Below, in pieces: positions 18,600 to 27,639 of a stretch of DNA of 64,000 bases. The stretch comes from JAPKZH01 sp963715635. Lineage in GTDB: Bacteria; Acidobacteriota; Aminicenantia; Aminicenantales; UBA4085. The translations under genes were made by a program, and so were the position numbers. The stretch lies in the NCBI GenBank assembly GCA_963715635.1, contig OY970261.1, forward strand, positions 2,294,001 through 2,358,000, written 5' to 3'. The notes under the pieces were generated by a model. That model was not told the DNA's origin, searched no databases, and saw nothing but the letters and a program-made list of their open reading frames with translations. Numbering within the stretch: the first letter of the stretch is position 1; each line of letters begins with the position of its first letter.

Positions 18600-20706
18600 T
18601 TATCTTAAACTCACCATGAGCCAGAGGAGCAGGATGATGACGCCGACGAGCAGCCAGTCTGCCTCCAAAGCCGATGATATCCCATTTGCCCGGCTTCATG
18701 ATCTCCCAGTTCGTGTGCGGCCAAATCTTCCGAGACCTGAATTTGTCCGGGTTGTTATAGGCCTCCTGGACGGCCCGTTCGTCTTCTTCCGGTGTTGGTC
18801 CGACGGCCGTATGGATTCTGCCGAAAAAGCGGTCCAGGTCCCGCTGGGGGGCAGGCTTGGTTACGAAACTGATCAAAAAGAGGAGCACGAACGGGAAGAG
18901 CGCGTCGAAGCCGAAGCGCACGGTGCTGAGCTGGGCCTTGGTAAAATTCGTGAAACCGATCCCCAGCCAGCTTAGGACCCAAACTTCGGCGTTGAAGCGC
19001 CCGATGCCCACCTTTGGCGACCGCGGGTCGGCCGGATTGGCGCGGGCCACCTTCTCGAAATAAACGGCCGCCGGCTCGATGACGTGAGGCTTGCGGATGC
19101 TTTGGCCGACGCTGCCGGCCCGCCCTGCCTGGACATCCTCTTCCAGGGCCAGCGTTGCGATGGTGATGACTTTGGGCTTCGTTTCCAGCAGGAAGGCTGG
19201 GTTGGTCCTGGCCCAGTTCCAGGTTTGGAACAGGTTGGGGACGATTGCGTAGATCGTGAAACAGATAAAGATCTGGATGATCACGGCCCGTTTCGTCAGC
19301 CGCCGCCAGATAAATCCAAGCCAGATCGAGGCCCCGAAGACCGCGGGCAGGGAAATGAAATACTGGAATAGATAAAGCAGGTTGCCGACGAAGAGAGCCG
19401 TCCCTACGCCGCCCAACAGGGTAACGGCCACAACGACCTTGCCGACAGCAAGAAAATGTTTTTCCGATTTATGAGGAGCCAAAGGCTGGTAGATATTCCG
19501 GATGAACAGGGCCGAATATGTCACCGACGACGCCCCCAGGCTCGACATACTGGCAGCCAGAACGCCGGCCAACATGAGTCCGATGGCTCCGGTAAATAAA
19601 AGTTCGCGTGTCATCACCCCCCAGATGAGGTCGGGGTCATGAAGCTGACCCGCGAACAAACCCACGGCCAGCAATCCGGCCAAGGCCCAAAAAATCATGA
19701 GCACCCGCTTCATATACATGCCCATAATCATCCCAAAGCGGGCCGTCATTTCGTTTTTCGCCGACCCGGCGGTCTGCATCATGGGCGCCGAGGCGATGAT
19801 CGAGACCAGGTTGGCCAAGACCATGGCCAAGATCGTGTACCAGGCGTATTCCGAGGTCGTGACCGACCCGAACAGCTTAAACATATAGTCGGGGACGTGG
19901 GCGTGCAGACCCGCGAAGCCGCCCATTCGGGCCAGCCCCAGCGGAATGAGCATCACCGAAAAAATAATGATCAAGAACCCCTGGACAACGTCGGTCAGCG
20001 TCGCCGCAAAAAACCCACCCATCATGGTGTAGATGCTGACGATGACTGCGAAAATAATGTAGACGACCAAAGGGTTCGTGTAGGAAACAAATGACAGCAA
20101 CTTGCCCTTTTTGTTCAAGTCATTGAGTTCTTCGTAGCGGCCCTGCTGGGGGGCCGTCAGGCCACGGTCCAGGGCTTTCCGAAGCTCCTGGTATTCCTGG
20201 AACTGTTCCACGCTCTGTCGCTCCGCGGCCGTGTACGCGTTTGGAGGTTTCGGCGTTAAGGCCTGGACGGTCTTGCCCGCGATCATATAGCCCGCTCCTC
20301 CTCCTATAAAAGCCATGACCAGGGTGAAAACCGCGAACGCCGCGCCGAGGAATTTGCTGCGAAAACGCTCCGTAAAAAAATCGCCCAGGGTGATCAGCCG
20401 CGAGCGGCGCATAAAGGCCGTCGTGAACCAATAAAACGGTGTCAGAAAAAGGACGAGATACTGGATCCACATGCCGCCGATGCCCTGGCGGTAGATCTCG
20501 CGGGAAACGGCGACGGCCTGGTCGGCATGCGTCGAACAGCCAAGGTTGAGGAAGAACTGATAAAACTTGCCCAGCCGACGGCCGGCCATATAGAAATCCC
20601 CCTGGTTTTTGGTGCGGCGCGAGGCCCATTTGCCGAGTCCGAGCATGATCACAAAATAAAAAAGGACGATGCTGAAATCCAGCCAGTGCAGCCCGAGAAT
20701 TTGCAT
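18600..20706 (-). CDS. Sodium:solute symporter family protein with a C-terminal frame break
   Basis: A 13-or-so-helix SSF transporter of about 701 residues. It opens with LHWLDFSIVLFYF and has the large loop insertions seen in some long SSF proteins (about residues 165-200 and 510-575). In the uncorrected frame it ends in an Arg/His-rich hydrophilic tail and runs to 18562. Skipping one base within 18661-18666 gives instead WLLVGVIILLLWLMVSLR and a stop at 18600-18602, a normal final helix. So a one-base indel, real or from assembly, is likely. The ATG at 20706 (MQILGL) is preferred over one five codons upstream. The co-transported solute is unknown. Confidence 0.8.
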
Positions 20707-20750
20707 GCGTCCATTAAACACAAACGGCCTGCGCTTGTCAAAATGGGCGC

Positions 20751-20862
20751 GGGGACACTCTTGGAAGGAAACCCTTGCTCAGGGTTTCCTTCCAACGCTC
20801 GCTTCGCTCGCTGCCTTCCTTCCAAGGAGCATTTAGCGATGAATAGCGCCGGGGACACTCTT
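20751..20862. repeat. Hairpin repeat, copy 1, flanked by direct repeats
   Basis: Arms of 15 bases at 20761-20775 and 20781-20795 pair perfectly around a 5-base loop. Similarity to 42167-42258 extends to about 20842, roughly 85% by eye. GGGGACACTCTT occurs at 20751-20762 and again at 20851-20862 as direct repeats around the unit. It sits between the divergent starts of the symporter and EamA genes. It resembles a non-autonomous REP or MITE-type element; no transposase is in the window. Confidence 0.6.
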
Positions 20863-20878
20863 AAGGGTGGTACTTTAG

Positions 20879-20907
20879 TTGACCTTACTTGGTGACTTTG
20901 GTATAAA
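20879..20907 (+). promoter_or_regulatory. Predicted promoter for the EamA transporter
   Basis: TTGACC at 20879-20884 and TATAAA at 20902-20907 with a 17-base spacer. The ATG at 20917 is only ten bases beyond, so the message would be nearly leaderless or a later start is used. Confidence 0.55.
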
Positions 20908-20916
20908 AACTTTTCT

Positions 20917-21837
20917 ATGCTGTCCAATTTTTTTAATTCAATGCGAGGCCTTCCCCACCTGGGAGAGATGCTTTCGCTCATCTCCGCCCTGCTCTGGGCC
21001 TCTTCCGTCATCCTCTTCAGGATTGGGGGGAAGACCGTCCATGCTCTCGGCATGAATCTCTTCAAAAGCGGCTTGTCTCTAGTATTGCTTTTTCTGACAC
21101 TGCTCGTCCTGGGTCAGCCCGCCTGGCCGGCTTTGCCCGGGGGTCATTATGTCCTGCTGGTCGTCAGCGGGATCATCGGAATCGCCATTTCAGACACGTT
21201 GTTTTTTCTGGCTTTGAACATCCTCGGGGCGGAATTGCTGGCGATCGTGGATTGCTCCTATAGCCCGTTTGTGATCGGCCTCTCGTTTCTTTTTATCGGC
21301 GAACGGATGAACGCCGGGCAGAGCCTGGGAGTCGTCCTCATCGTCCTGGCGGTGCTTATCATCACTCTGAAGAAAAGCGATTCGCTATTGTCCCGTCGAG
21401 CGCTCCTGACCGGGATCGGGTTGGGCGTCCTGTCGATGTTTTTCACAGCCGCCGGGATTGTCATGATCAAGCCCCTGCTCAATCAAACCTCATTTCTTTG
21501 GGCCAGCTTTATCCGGATGGCCGGCGGGACAGTCTCGCTGGCCGCCTTCCTGTCCTTGCATCCCGGACGAAAGGCCATCCTTGGACCATTGCTCCGCTTG
21601 AAAAACATGAAAATCTTGGTTCCGGCTTCGTTATTAGGATCCTATCTCTCGCAGGTGATCTGGATGGGAGGGATGAAATATACCCAAGCCTCGATCGCCT
21701 CAGCCCTCAATCAGCTGAACACGATTTTTATTTTTATCCTGGCCGCGATTTTCTTGAAAGAGAGGATCACGCCCCTCAAGCTGGCGGCCGTGATATGCGC
21801 CTTTGCCGGCGCTTGTCTTGTCTCGTTTCCCGTCTAA
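20917..21837 (+). CDS. EamA/DMT family transporter
   Basis: A 306-residue protein with ten hydrophobic helices in two homologous halves. The first half begins near ISALLWASSVILFR and the second near GLGVLSMFFTAAGIVMIK, as in drug/metabolite exporters of the EamA type. Start choice is uncertain: ATG at 20917 lies about ten bases after a strong predicted -10 box and lacks a ribosome binding site. ATG codons at 20941 and 20968 are in frame, the latter just after GGGAGAG. All keep the first helix. The transported compound is unknown. Confidence 0.82.
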   Translation: MLSNFFNSMRGLPHLGEMLSLISALLWASSVILFRIGGKTVHALGMNLFKSGLSLVLLFLTLLVLGQPAWPALPGGHYVLLVVSGIIGIAISDTLFFLALNILGAELLAIVDCSYSPFVIGLSFLFIGERMNAGQSLGVVLIVLAVLIITLKKSDSLLSRRALLTGIGLGVLSMFFTAAGIVMIKPLLNQTSFLWASFIRMAGGTVSLAAFLSLHPGRKAILGPLLRLKNMKILVPASLLGSYLSQVIWMGGMKYTQASIASALNQLNTIFIFILAAIFLKERITPLKLAAVICAFAGACLVSFPV

Positions 21838-21844
21838 GAAAAAA

Positions 21845-22711
21845 TTATTGTTTCTGCGCGATTTTGAGGTCAATCCAGAAGTCGTATTTTTTCGGAATTC
21901 CCCGCCGCGAATCGGACAAGGAAGATTCTGGAACACGGAAATCCCCGCCGCCTTCATGGCCGCCGCTGATTTGGCCCTCGATCGAGGTGTCCCCTGCCCC
22001 AGCCCTAGCGCTCTGATCACCGACCCGACCCGCATAATTCTTTTTCATCTCTTCGGTCATGCCGCCCCACTCCAAGCCAAGCTTGAGCGGTTGGGAAGGC
22101 TCCCATTTGACCGCCGAGGCCGGGTCTTGGAGGAGCGCTATGGGGATTTGGTATTCAAAGACGATGTTATTCTGGATTTTTGACGTCCGGAAGGTGCCGG
22201 CATTTGTCCCGGAGTTGGGGACGGCTTCGCCTTTTTTATTGACGACGTCGCAGGCAAACTTGGAATATAAGGGCTTGGACTTGACCTGCTTTTTCCTTTC
22301 TTCCGTGAGCGTTTGGCCCTGCTTTTCTATCTCCTGGATGAGCTGGTCGGCCGTTATTTGCTTGCGATAAAAGTGAAGGCCGTGGGTCTTCTTCTCTTTG
22401 CCTTCGGGATTCGCCCATAGGGTCAAGCCCGTGAAATCGATGGTGCTCATATATTGGTTCTCTCTTTGGCCTTCTTTAATGTTGAAGACAAACAGGAGAT
22501 AGAGAAAATCGGCGTTGTTTTTGAAGGCATAGCTAAGATTATAGTCTTTGTTCATAACCAGAGCGTCCTGGGCCCAATCCGTGCTGTTGCCGTCGACCTG
22601 GACGGGCGTCTCCATCCACTTGCTTTCGACAACGATCTTTTCCTTGGCCAGTCCGGGCACGACCAGGGCCAGGACGATGACAACGGATAATAGGCTTTTA
22701 TGCGTCTTCAT
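21845..22711 (-). CDS. Secreted protein with CBM9-like beta domain, unknown role
   Basis: A 288-residue protein with a clear signal peptide (KSLLSVVIVLALVVPGLA). After it, VDGNSTDWAQDALV near residue 38 and the segment ending FLYLLFVFN resemble the opening strands of family 9 carbohydrate-binding or DOMON-like domains, which read DGxxxEW and LYLxFxV. No catalytic motif is seen. The C-terminal third is Gly/Ser-rich before a final YDFWIDLKI strand. AGAGGAGG precedes the ATG. It is the third gene of a minus-strand run after the corrinoid and UROD-like genes, with a 64-base gap that may hold a separate promoter. Confidence 0.6.
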   Translation of the reverse strand: MKTHKSLLSVVIVLALVVPGLAKEKIVVESKWMETPVQVDGNSTDWAQDALVMNKDYNLSYAFKNNADFLYLLFVFNIKEGQRENQYMSTIDFTGLTLWANPEGKEKKTHGLHFYRKQITADQLIQEIEKQGQTLTEERKKQVKSKPLYSKFACDVVNKKGEAVPNSGTNAGTFRTSKIQNNIVFEYQIPIALLQDPASAVKWEPSQPLKLGLEWGGMTEEMKKNYAGRVGDQSARAGAGDTSIEGQISGGHEGGGDFRVPESSLSDSRRGIPKKYDFWIDLKIAQKQ

Positions 22712-22775
22712 AGAAACCTCCTCTATAATGATCTTGATTTATTATTTTAGCTTAAAAGTCAATTCAAATACAATT

Positions 22776-23804
22776 TCAAGCGAACAGGGAGGACGGCGCG
22801 CTGGAGATGCGGTCCCAAGCCTCAAAGACAAGCCGGACATTCTCAGGCTTGGCTCCAATTCCGAATTCGCACTGGGCGATCACGCCCCCATGGTCGTAAA
22901 GCGAACCCCAGGCCCTGCCGACGGCCGCCTGGACCTCCTCAGGAGTCCCGTAGGGCAGAAGATGCTGACGGTCGATCTCTCCCCAAAACGTGATCTTTCC
23001 CCTGAATTGTCTGCCCAGGCTCTCAATATCCATGCAAAAGACCTGGGAGTTGACGGCGTCAACGCCGATTTCCACAAGGTCCGGAAAAATATCCATGATA
23101 TAGCCATCCGAGTGCATGAACATGAATTTGCCGCTGCGGTGGGCGATATCCACATATTCTTTATAGAGCGGCTTAAACATCTTTCGCCATTGGGCGGGCG
23201 ATATGAGGAGCGATTTCTGGCCTCCCCAGTCGTCCGAAAAAAGCAGCGCATCGACGCCCGTCCCGGCCCAGATCTTCAGTTCCTGCTTATAAAACCCATG
23301 GATGCGTTCGAGGAGGACGAAGAGCTCTTTGGGCTGCTCGGCCAAATCCATGTAGAGGTTCACGGATTTCCGGAGAAACTGGAGCTGCTCGAACGGCCGG
23401 ACGCGACAGCCGGCCAGGACGAACTTGTCGCTGCTTTTGCAAAACGCGTTGACTTGACCGGTGTCCACGCTGAGCCTGTCCAGCGGCGGCCGGACCGTAT
23501 CGATATCGCTCCAGCTCTTGAGGAAAGGCTCCTTGACTTCACCGATGATGCCCGTCTGCCTGTTTTCGATCAGGCAGCCCCATTCGTCGATAAAAATACC
23601 CGGGGCATATTCATCGCCTTGGGTCGGCGGAGCTTTTTTAAAGAAAGGTGGCGAATAGATGATATCGTCGGGAAAATCCTTCTGGATCCGGGCCAATTCC
23701 TGTGGAAAATAGATGGAAGCCCAGGGCAGGAGCCAGAGGTGGCGAGGGATGCGGAACGGAGATCGGAACTCCAGCGTTCGTTTGACGATTTCGCGCGATG
23801 TCAT
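22776..23804 (-). CDS. UROD-family protein, probable corrinoid-linked methyltransferase
   Basis: A 342-residue TIM-barrel protein of the UROD superfamily. FSDDWGGQKSLLISP near residue 190 and KFMFMHSDGYIMDI near 225 match the UROD-like methyltransferase group, in which a His near strand 6 helps to bind zinc or substrate. It begins MTSREIVKRTLEF. A corrinoid-binding protein gene ends 38 bases upstream on the same strand, and such pairs usually move methyl groups from methoxylated or methylated compounds to a cobamide. It is distinct from the other UROD-like protein at 10281. The methyl donor is unknown. Confidence 0.78.
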   Translation of the reverse strand: MTSREIVKRTLEFRSPFRIPRHLWLLPWASIYFPQELARIQKDFPDDIIYSPPFFKKAPPTQGDEYAPGIFIDEWGCLIENRQTGIIGEVKEPFLKSWSDIDTVRPPLDRLSVDTGQVNAFCKSSDKFVLAGCRVRPFEQLQFLRKSVNLYMDLAEQPKELFVLLERIHGFYKQELKIWAGTGVDALLFSDDWGGQKSLLISPAQWRKMFKPLYKEYVDIAHRSGKFMFMHSDGYIMDIFPDLVEIGVDAVNSQVFCMDIESLGRQFRGKITFWGEIDRQHLLPYGTPEEVQAAVGRAWGSLYDHGGVIAQCEFGIGAKPENVRLVFEAWDRISSAPSSLFA

Positions 23805-23842
23805 CTTAAGATGGGCCCGGGTCCGGCGCGGTCCCCTTTTCC

Positions 23843-24460
23843 TCAGATGAGTTTATTCACGACATCGACGGCGCTGGCTGCATCGGGCGCATAGCCCTTG
23901 GCGCCGACCTGATCGGCATAATCCTGGGTCAAGGGCGCGCCGCCCACGATCACGGGCACTTTGAGTCCCGATGCCTGGAGGGCCTGGATGATACTTTTCA
24001 TCTGGACCATCGTCGTCGTCAGGAGCGCGGACAGGGCCACGACATTGGCTTTGTTCGTGCGCGCCGCGTCGATGAATTTTTCGGGAGCGACATCCGCGCC
24101 CAGGTCCACGATCTTGTAGCCGGCTCCCTTGAGCATCATCGCCACAAGATTCTTACCGATATCGTGGAGGTCGCCTTTGACCGTCCCGATGACGACCAGG
24201 CCTTTCGGCTCCACCTTGTCCTTGATCAAATAGGGTTCGAGCTTGGTCAGGCCGGCATTCATGGCCCGGGCCGCCACAAGGACTTCGGGAATGAACACTT
24301 CGTTATTCTTAAACATAGCGCCGAGCTTTTCCATGCCGGCGATCAGCCCCTGGTTGAGGATCTGACGGGTGGGGATTCCCGAAGACAGGGCCTCGTCGAC
24401 CAGCGCCTCAACATCGTTCTTTTTTCCAGCGATCAGGGCTTCCCGAAGTTTATCTAGCAT
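23843..24460 (-). CDS. Corrinoid (B12-binding) methyl-carrier protein
   Basis: A 205-residue protein with an N-terminal helical cap domain (about 1-85, MtbC/MetH-like) and a C-terminal cobamide-binding domain. GDLHDIGKNLV near residue 96 contains the DxHxxG motif whose His coordinates cobalt, and VGGAPLTQDYA near 172 is the GG cofactor-pocket motif. These carriers accept a methyl group from a substrate-specific methyltransferase and pass it on. It heads a short operon with the UROD-like gene. No reactivating ATPase (RamA-like) is seen nearby. Confidence 0.92.
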   Translation of the reverse strand: MLDKLREALIAGKKNDVEALVDEALSSGIPTRQILNQGLIAGMEKLGAMFKNNEVFIPEVLVAARAMNAGLTKLEPYLIKDKVEPKGLVVIGTVKGDLHDIGKNLVAMMLKGAGYKIVDLGADVAPEKFIDAARTNKANVVALSALLTTTMVQMKSIIQALQASGLKVPVIVGGAPLTQDYADQVGAKGYAPDAASAVDVVNKLI

Positions 24461-24532
24461 GATTCGGCTCCTCTCCGTAGGAATATTCCCTCATTTCGAA
24501 TTTCAATATAACACATCAAAAAAGGCCCTTTG

Positions 24533-27463
24533 TCAAGCGGCCTTCTTGCCCTCTTTCTTCTCTTCTTTCTTGAATAACGGGTTGACATCGCGCTTGCCCT
24601 TCTCGAGATACGGGACGCCTTTCTCCATCCACTCCGGCTTGGGCTTGCCCAGGAGATAATGATCGAAAAACTCGTCCATATGGACGGCCCAGTGTTTCAT
24701 GTTCTCCCGGTCGCGCAAACCATGCTTCTCGCCGTTATAAACAAACATGTAGGCTTCTTTGCCCAGATGCCGCAGGGCCGAGAAAAACTCGATGCCCTGG
24801 TACCAGGGCACGGCATCGTCCTCGTCGTTGTGCATCGTGAGGTAGGGCGTTTTGACGCGCTCTGCCCAGAAGATCGGAGAATTTTCGATGAACTGCAGGG
24901 CTCTCGTCCAGAGAGGCGCTCCGATCCGGCTCTGCGTCTTCTCATACTGGAAAGCGCGGGACATGCCCGATCCCCAGCGGATCCCGCCGTAGGCGCTGGT
25001 CATGTTGACGACCGAGGCCCCCGCCTCGACGGCGGCGAAGATATCGGTCTGGGTGATCATGTAGGAGATCTGGTAGCCGCCCCAGCTGTGCCCCTGGATG
25101 CCGATCCGCTTCGGGTCGATATATCCTTCGCCCACGACCTTCTGGATGGCCGGCAGGACGCACCTCATCGCGCTGGCGCCGGGATAACCGATCTCGTAAA
25201 TGATGTCGGGTTGAAGGACGACGTATCCATTGCTCACATACCGCGCGACGTTGATGCTACTCGAGCCCGGCGCAGGCCGGACATAATTGTGAAGGCCGCT
25301 CGCCAATTTCTCGTAGATATAGACCATCAGTGGATATTTTTTCGACGGGTCAAAATTCTCCGGCTTGGTCAGGAGCGCATCCAGCGTCACGCCGTCGCCG
25401 TTGAGATAATGGATGAGCTCCGACGCGCCCCAAATGTATTGGGCCTGCTGAGGATTGGCGTCGCTTATTTTCTTCATATCTGCGAACGTCGGCCCGCTCT
25501 GCCAGAGGTTGGGAAACTCTTCGAAACGTTCCACAGTAAAAACGTAGGTTTCGGCATTCTTCGCTTTCTGCAGGGAAGCGAATCGCTTATCCAGCATAAT
25601 GATTTTCATGGGGTCGCCTCCGCCCGCCAGCAAGACTCTGTAATACCCGGACGATTTCGTCTTTTCGTCCGCGGCCGACAGCAGAATTGGTTCTTTGACA
25701 GGGATTGTCTTTTGGTCCCGGTCGAGATTCAGATAGCGGAAAACAAGGCTGTTTTTCCGGCCCAGGCCGTTGGTCACGATCCGCCCGCCCGTACCGTCAG
25801 GCTTTGCCTCCCAGATATCATAGCGGTCATAGATCAGGACAGTTTTATCGCCGTCCGTCCAGCCGGCGTATCCATAGGGGCGGGGATCGTCCGGCGTGTC
25901 ATGTTCCTCATTCTCAAACTTTGCCACCAGTTTGGCAGTCAGGTTGAACGTCTTGCCGTCGAGGATCCGGTAGGAATACCAGGACCGGTCCTGATCCGCG
26001 TAGTAAAGAAGGTAATTCCCGCCCGGCGAGAACATCAAGGAATTGGGAGATTTCTCCAGAATCCTTTTTCTGGATCCGTCCATCATATTGACCATATAGT
26101 AATCGCCGTAGCTCTGGTCCCAAGAGACGAGCTGCCGATAGGGAATATCCGAAGAGCCAAGGGCGAGTTTGGCGTCCTCGGATAGTCTGATCGTCGGCAG
26201 ATCGGGGCCGGCCAGTGGAACGAGCTTTTTCTCTTTGAGATGAACGACCGCCATGAAGTTGCGTTTCTTGTCCTGATCGGCATTGACCTTTTGCATGGCT
26301 TGAAGGTCAGGATCCTTCCAGCTCCAGATATCGACTTTGACCGGCTCGGGAGCGTCCTCGGCAGGCTCGGGCTTGGGTGGCGGCGCATATCCCAAGAAAA
26401 GACGCGCGCCGTCCTTGGAAAAACTGAGCGCGCCGTTGTCGCTCACAACCATGCCTTGCAGCATGCCCTTTGTCGAGCCCGAGACAAGCTCCGCCGCGCT
26501 CGGGCTGGGCTCGGCCCAGTGATAGAGCTTATACGGGCTCACATCGTTCTTCCATTCATCTCGGTCGCTGACGAAAGCCAATTGTGTTCCTTTTTCATCG
26601 AAGGCGAATCCCTTGTAGTTGCCCTGGCCTTTGAGGAGGGTTTTGGTCATGCCGTCGGCCGCTTTCCTGACGAACGCGCCGTCCTCCTCGGGCTTTTTCG
26701 ACATAACGGCGCAGGCCAGCCAAGTGCCGGGTTTGTTCCAGATGTATTCGGTGACCTCGTTGATCGTCACCTGCTTGCCGGACGCCAGCTCCCGGACGAT
26801 GAGGTCGGTGCCTGGTTCGTGTTTTTTCTCTTTCTTTTTCTTGGCCGGCTCCTCCTTCTTTTCGCCCTCTTTTTTCACGGGTTCTTTCTTCTCAGGCTCT
26901 TTCTTTTCCGGTTCCTTCTTTTCCAGCTCCTTTTTTGCCTCGTCCTTCTTTTCCTCTTCTTTCTTCAAAGGCGGCTCCAACAAGTAGGCGACCATGGCCC
27001 CCGACTCTTCGGGGACTTTAAAGCTCTTGACCTGCTCGACAGTCGCCACGTCCCCGTTGGACAGGTTCATGATCCCCAGGCTGTTTTTCGGCTGCTCCTC
27101 GGGCTTCTTCTTTTCCTTTTTGGCTTTGTCCACGTCCGCTTTGACGGGAGAGATTGTGAAGACAACGAATTTTCCATCCACAGTCAGAACGGGCGCACTG
27201 CCGCGGGCCGCCCGGTATTCTTTATCGGTTTTTAGATTACGGACAACCAGCTCCCCGTCACCGTCCTGTGGAACGAGGGCATAGGCCAGCCATGTTCCAT
27301 CGCGGGAGACCTGGGTTCCCTGAATGGCACGCCAGCCGTCATAGGCCTCGTAGGATATCGGCTTTTTGGCCGGACTTGTCTGATTGAACGCAGGCGCCAA
27401 TGGCCAAATAAAGACAAGAATCAGGACCAGGGTCCATTTCAGAATGAGCGATCGTTTATTCAT
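24533..27463 (-). CDS. Secreted S9-family prolyl oligopeptidase-like serine peptidase
   Basis: A 976-residue protein with a signal peptide (LVLILVFIWPLAPAF). A long beta-propeller region follows. It contains a Lys/Glu-rich low-complexity insert at about 165-225. The C-terminal alpha/beta hydrolase has GHSWGGY with predicted nucleophile Ser793, an acidic cluster NDEDDAVPW near 885 and KHGL with His914. Such enzymes cleave peptides after proline or act as acylaminoacyl peptidases, here in the periplasm or outside. A GAGGAGG site precedes the ATG, and a terminator-like hairpin lies just upstream in the leader. It is a paralogue of the protein at 42403-45381 with the same layout. Confidence 0.88.
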   Translation of the reverse strand: MNKRSLILKWTLVLILVFIWPLAPAFNQTSPAKKPISYEAYDGWRAIQGTQVSRDGTWLAYALVPQDGDGELVVRNLKTDKEYRAARGSAPVLTVDGKFVVFTISPVKADVDKAKKEKKKPEEQPKNSLGIMNLSNGDVATVEQVKSFKVPEESGAMVAYLLEPPLKKEEEKKDEAKKELEKKEPEKKEPEKKEPVKKEGEKKEEPAKKKKEKKHEPGTDLIVRELASGKQVTINEVTEYIWNKPGTWLACAVMSKKPEEDGAFVRKAADGMTKTLLKGQGNYKGFAFDEKGTQLAFVSDRDEWKNDVSPYKLYHWAEPSPSAAELVSGSTKGMLQGMVVSDNGALSFSKDGARLFLGYAPPPKPEPAEDAPEPVKVDIWSWKDPDLQAMQKVNADQDKKRNFMAVVHLKEKKLVPLAGPDLPTIRLSEDAKLALGSSDIPYRQLVSWDQSYGDYYMVNMMDGSRKRILEKSPNSLMFSPGGNYLLYYADQDRSWYSYRILDGKTFNLTAKLVAKFENEEHDTPDDPRPYGYAGWTDGDKTVLIYDRYDIWEAKPDGTGGRIVTNGLGRKNSLVFRYLNLDRDQKTIPVKEPILLSAADEKTKSSGYYRVLLAGGGDPMKIIMLDKRFASLQKAKNAETYVFTVERFEEFPNLWQSGPTFADMKKISDANPQQAQYIWGASELIHYLNGDGVTLDALLTKPENFDPSKKYPLMVYIYEKLASGLHNYVRPAPGSSSINVARYVSNGYVVLQPDIIYEIGYPGASAMRCVLPAIQKVVGEGYIDPKRIGIQGHSWGGYQISYMITQTDIFAAVEAGASVVNMTSAYGGIRWGSGMSRAFQYEKTQSRIGAPLWTRALQFIENSPIFWAERVKTPYLTMHNDEDDAVPWYQGIEFFSALRHLGKEAYMFVYNGEKHGLRDRENMKHWAVHMDEFFDHYLLGKPKPEWMEKGVPYLEKGKRDVNPLFKKEEKKEGKKAA

Positions 27464-27477
27464 GACACCTCCTCATC

Positions 27478-27538
27478 AAAAAAAAGGGGGGCGGCTCTCT
27501 CTTCCACAATTATTCCAGTGGATGAAAGAACCGTCCCC
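27478..27538 (-). terminator. Terminator-like hairpin in the leader of the S9 peptidase gene (possible attenuator)
   Basis: On the minus strand 27538-27524 and 27501-27487 form a 15-bp stem (12 Watson-Crick pairs, two G-U, one A-C mismatch). The loop contains a further CCAC/GTGG pairing. A run of eight T follows at 27485-27478. It lies just before the ribosome binding site and 15 bases from the ATG. No minus-strand gene exists immediately upstream to be terminated, because the neighbour at 27640 is divergent. Attenuation of the downstream gene is therefore the simplest reading. Confidence 0.55.
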
Positions 27539-27639
27539 ATGAGATATCCGACTATAACAAGTGGGCCGGACTCTGTCAATCACTTGACGGGCTCGCGAAA
27601 ATTTTCTTGGCCTTTTGTGGTAAAATAAAGGCAGACTCC

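Noticed and set aside
22548..23894. Long plus-strand open frame of about 448 codons
   Set aside because: It is antisense to the secreted protein and UROD-like genes, lacks a ribosome binding site and has no recognisable domain; the minus-strand genes are clear.
24659..26185. Plus-strand open frame of about 508 codons
   Set aside because: It is the antisense of the S9 peptidase and shows no domain of its own.
26800..26960. Repetitive Lys/Glu codons suggestive of a repeat array
   Set aside because: This is a low-complexity coding insert of the S9 peptidase, not a CRISPR or tandem non-coding repeat.
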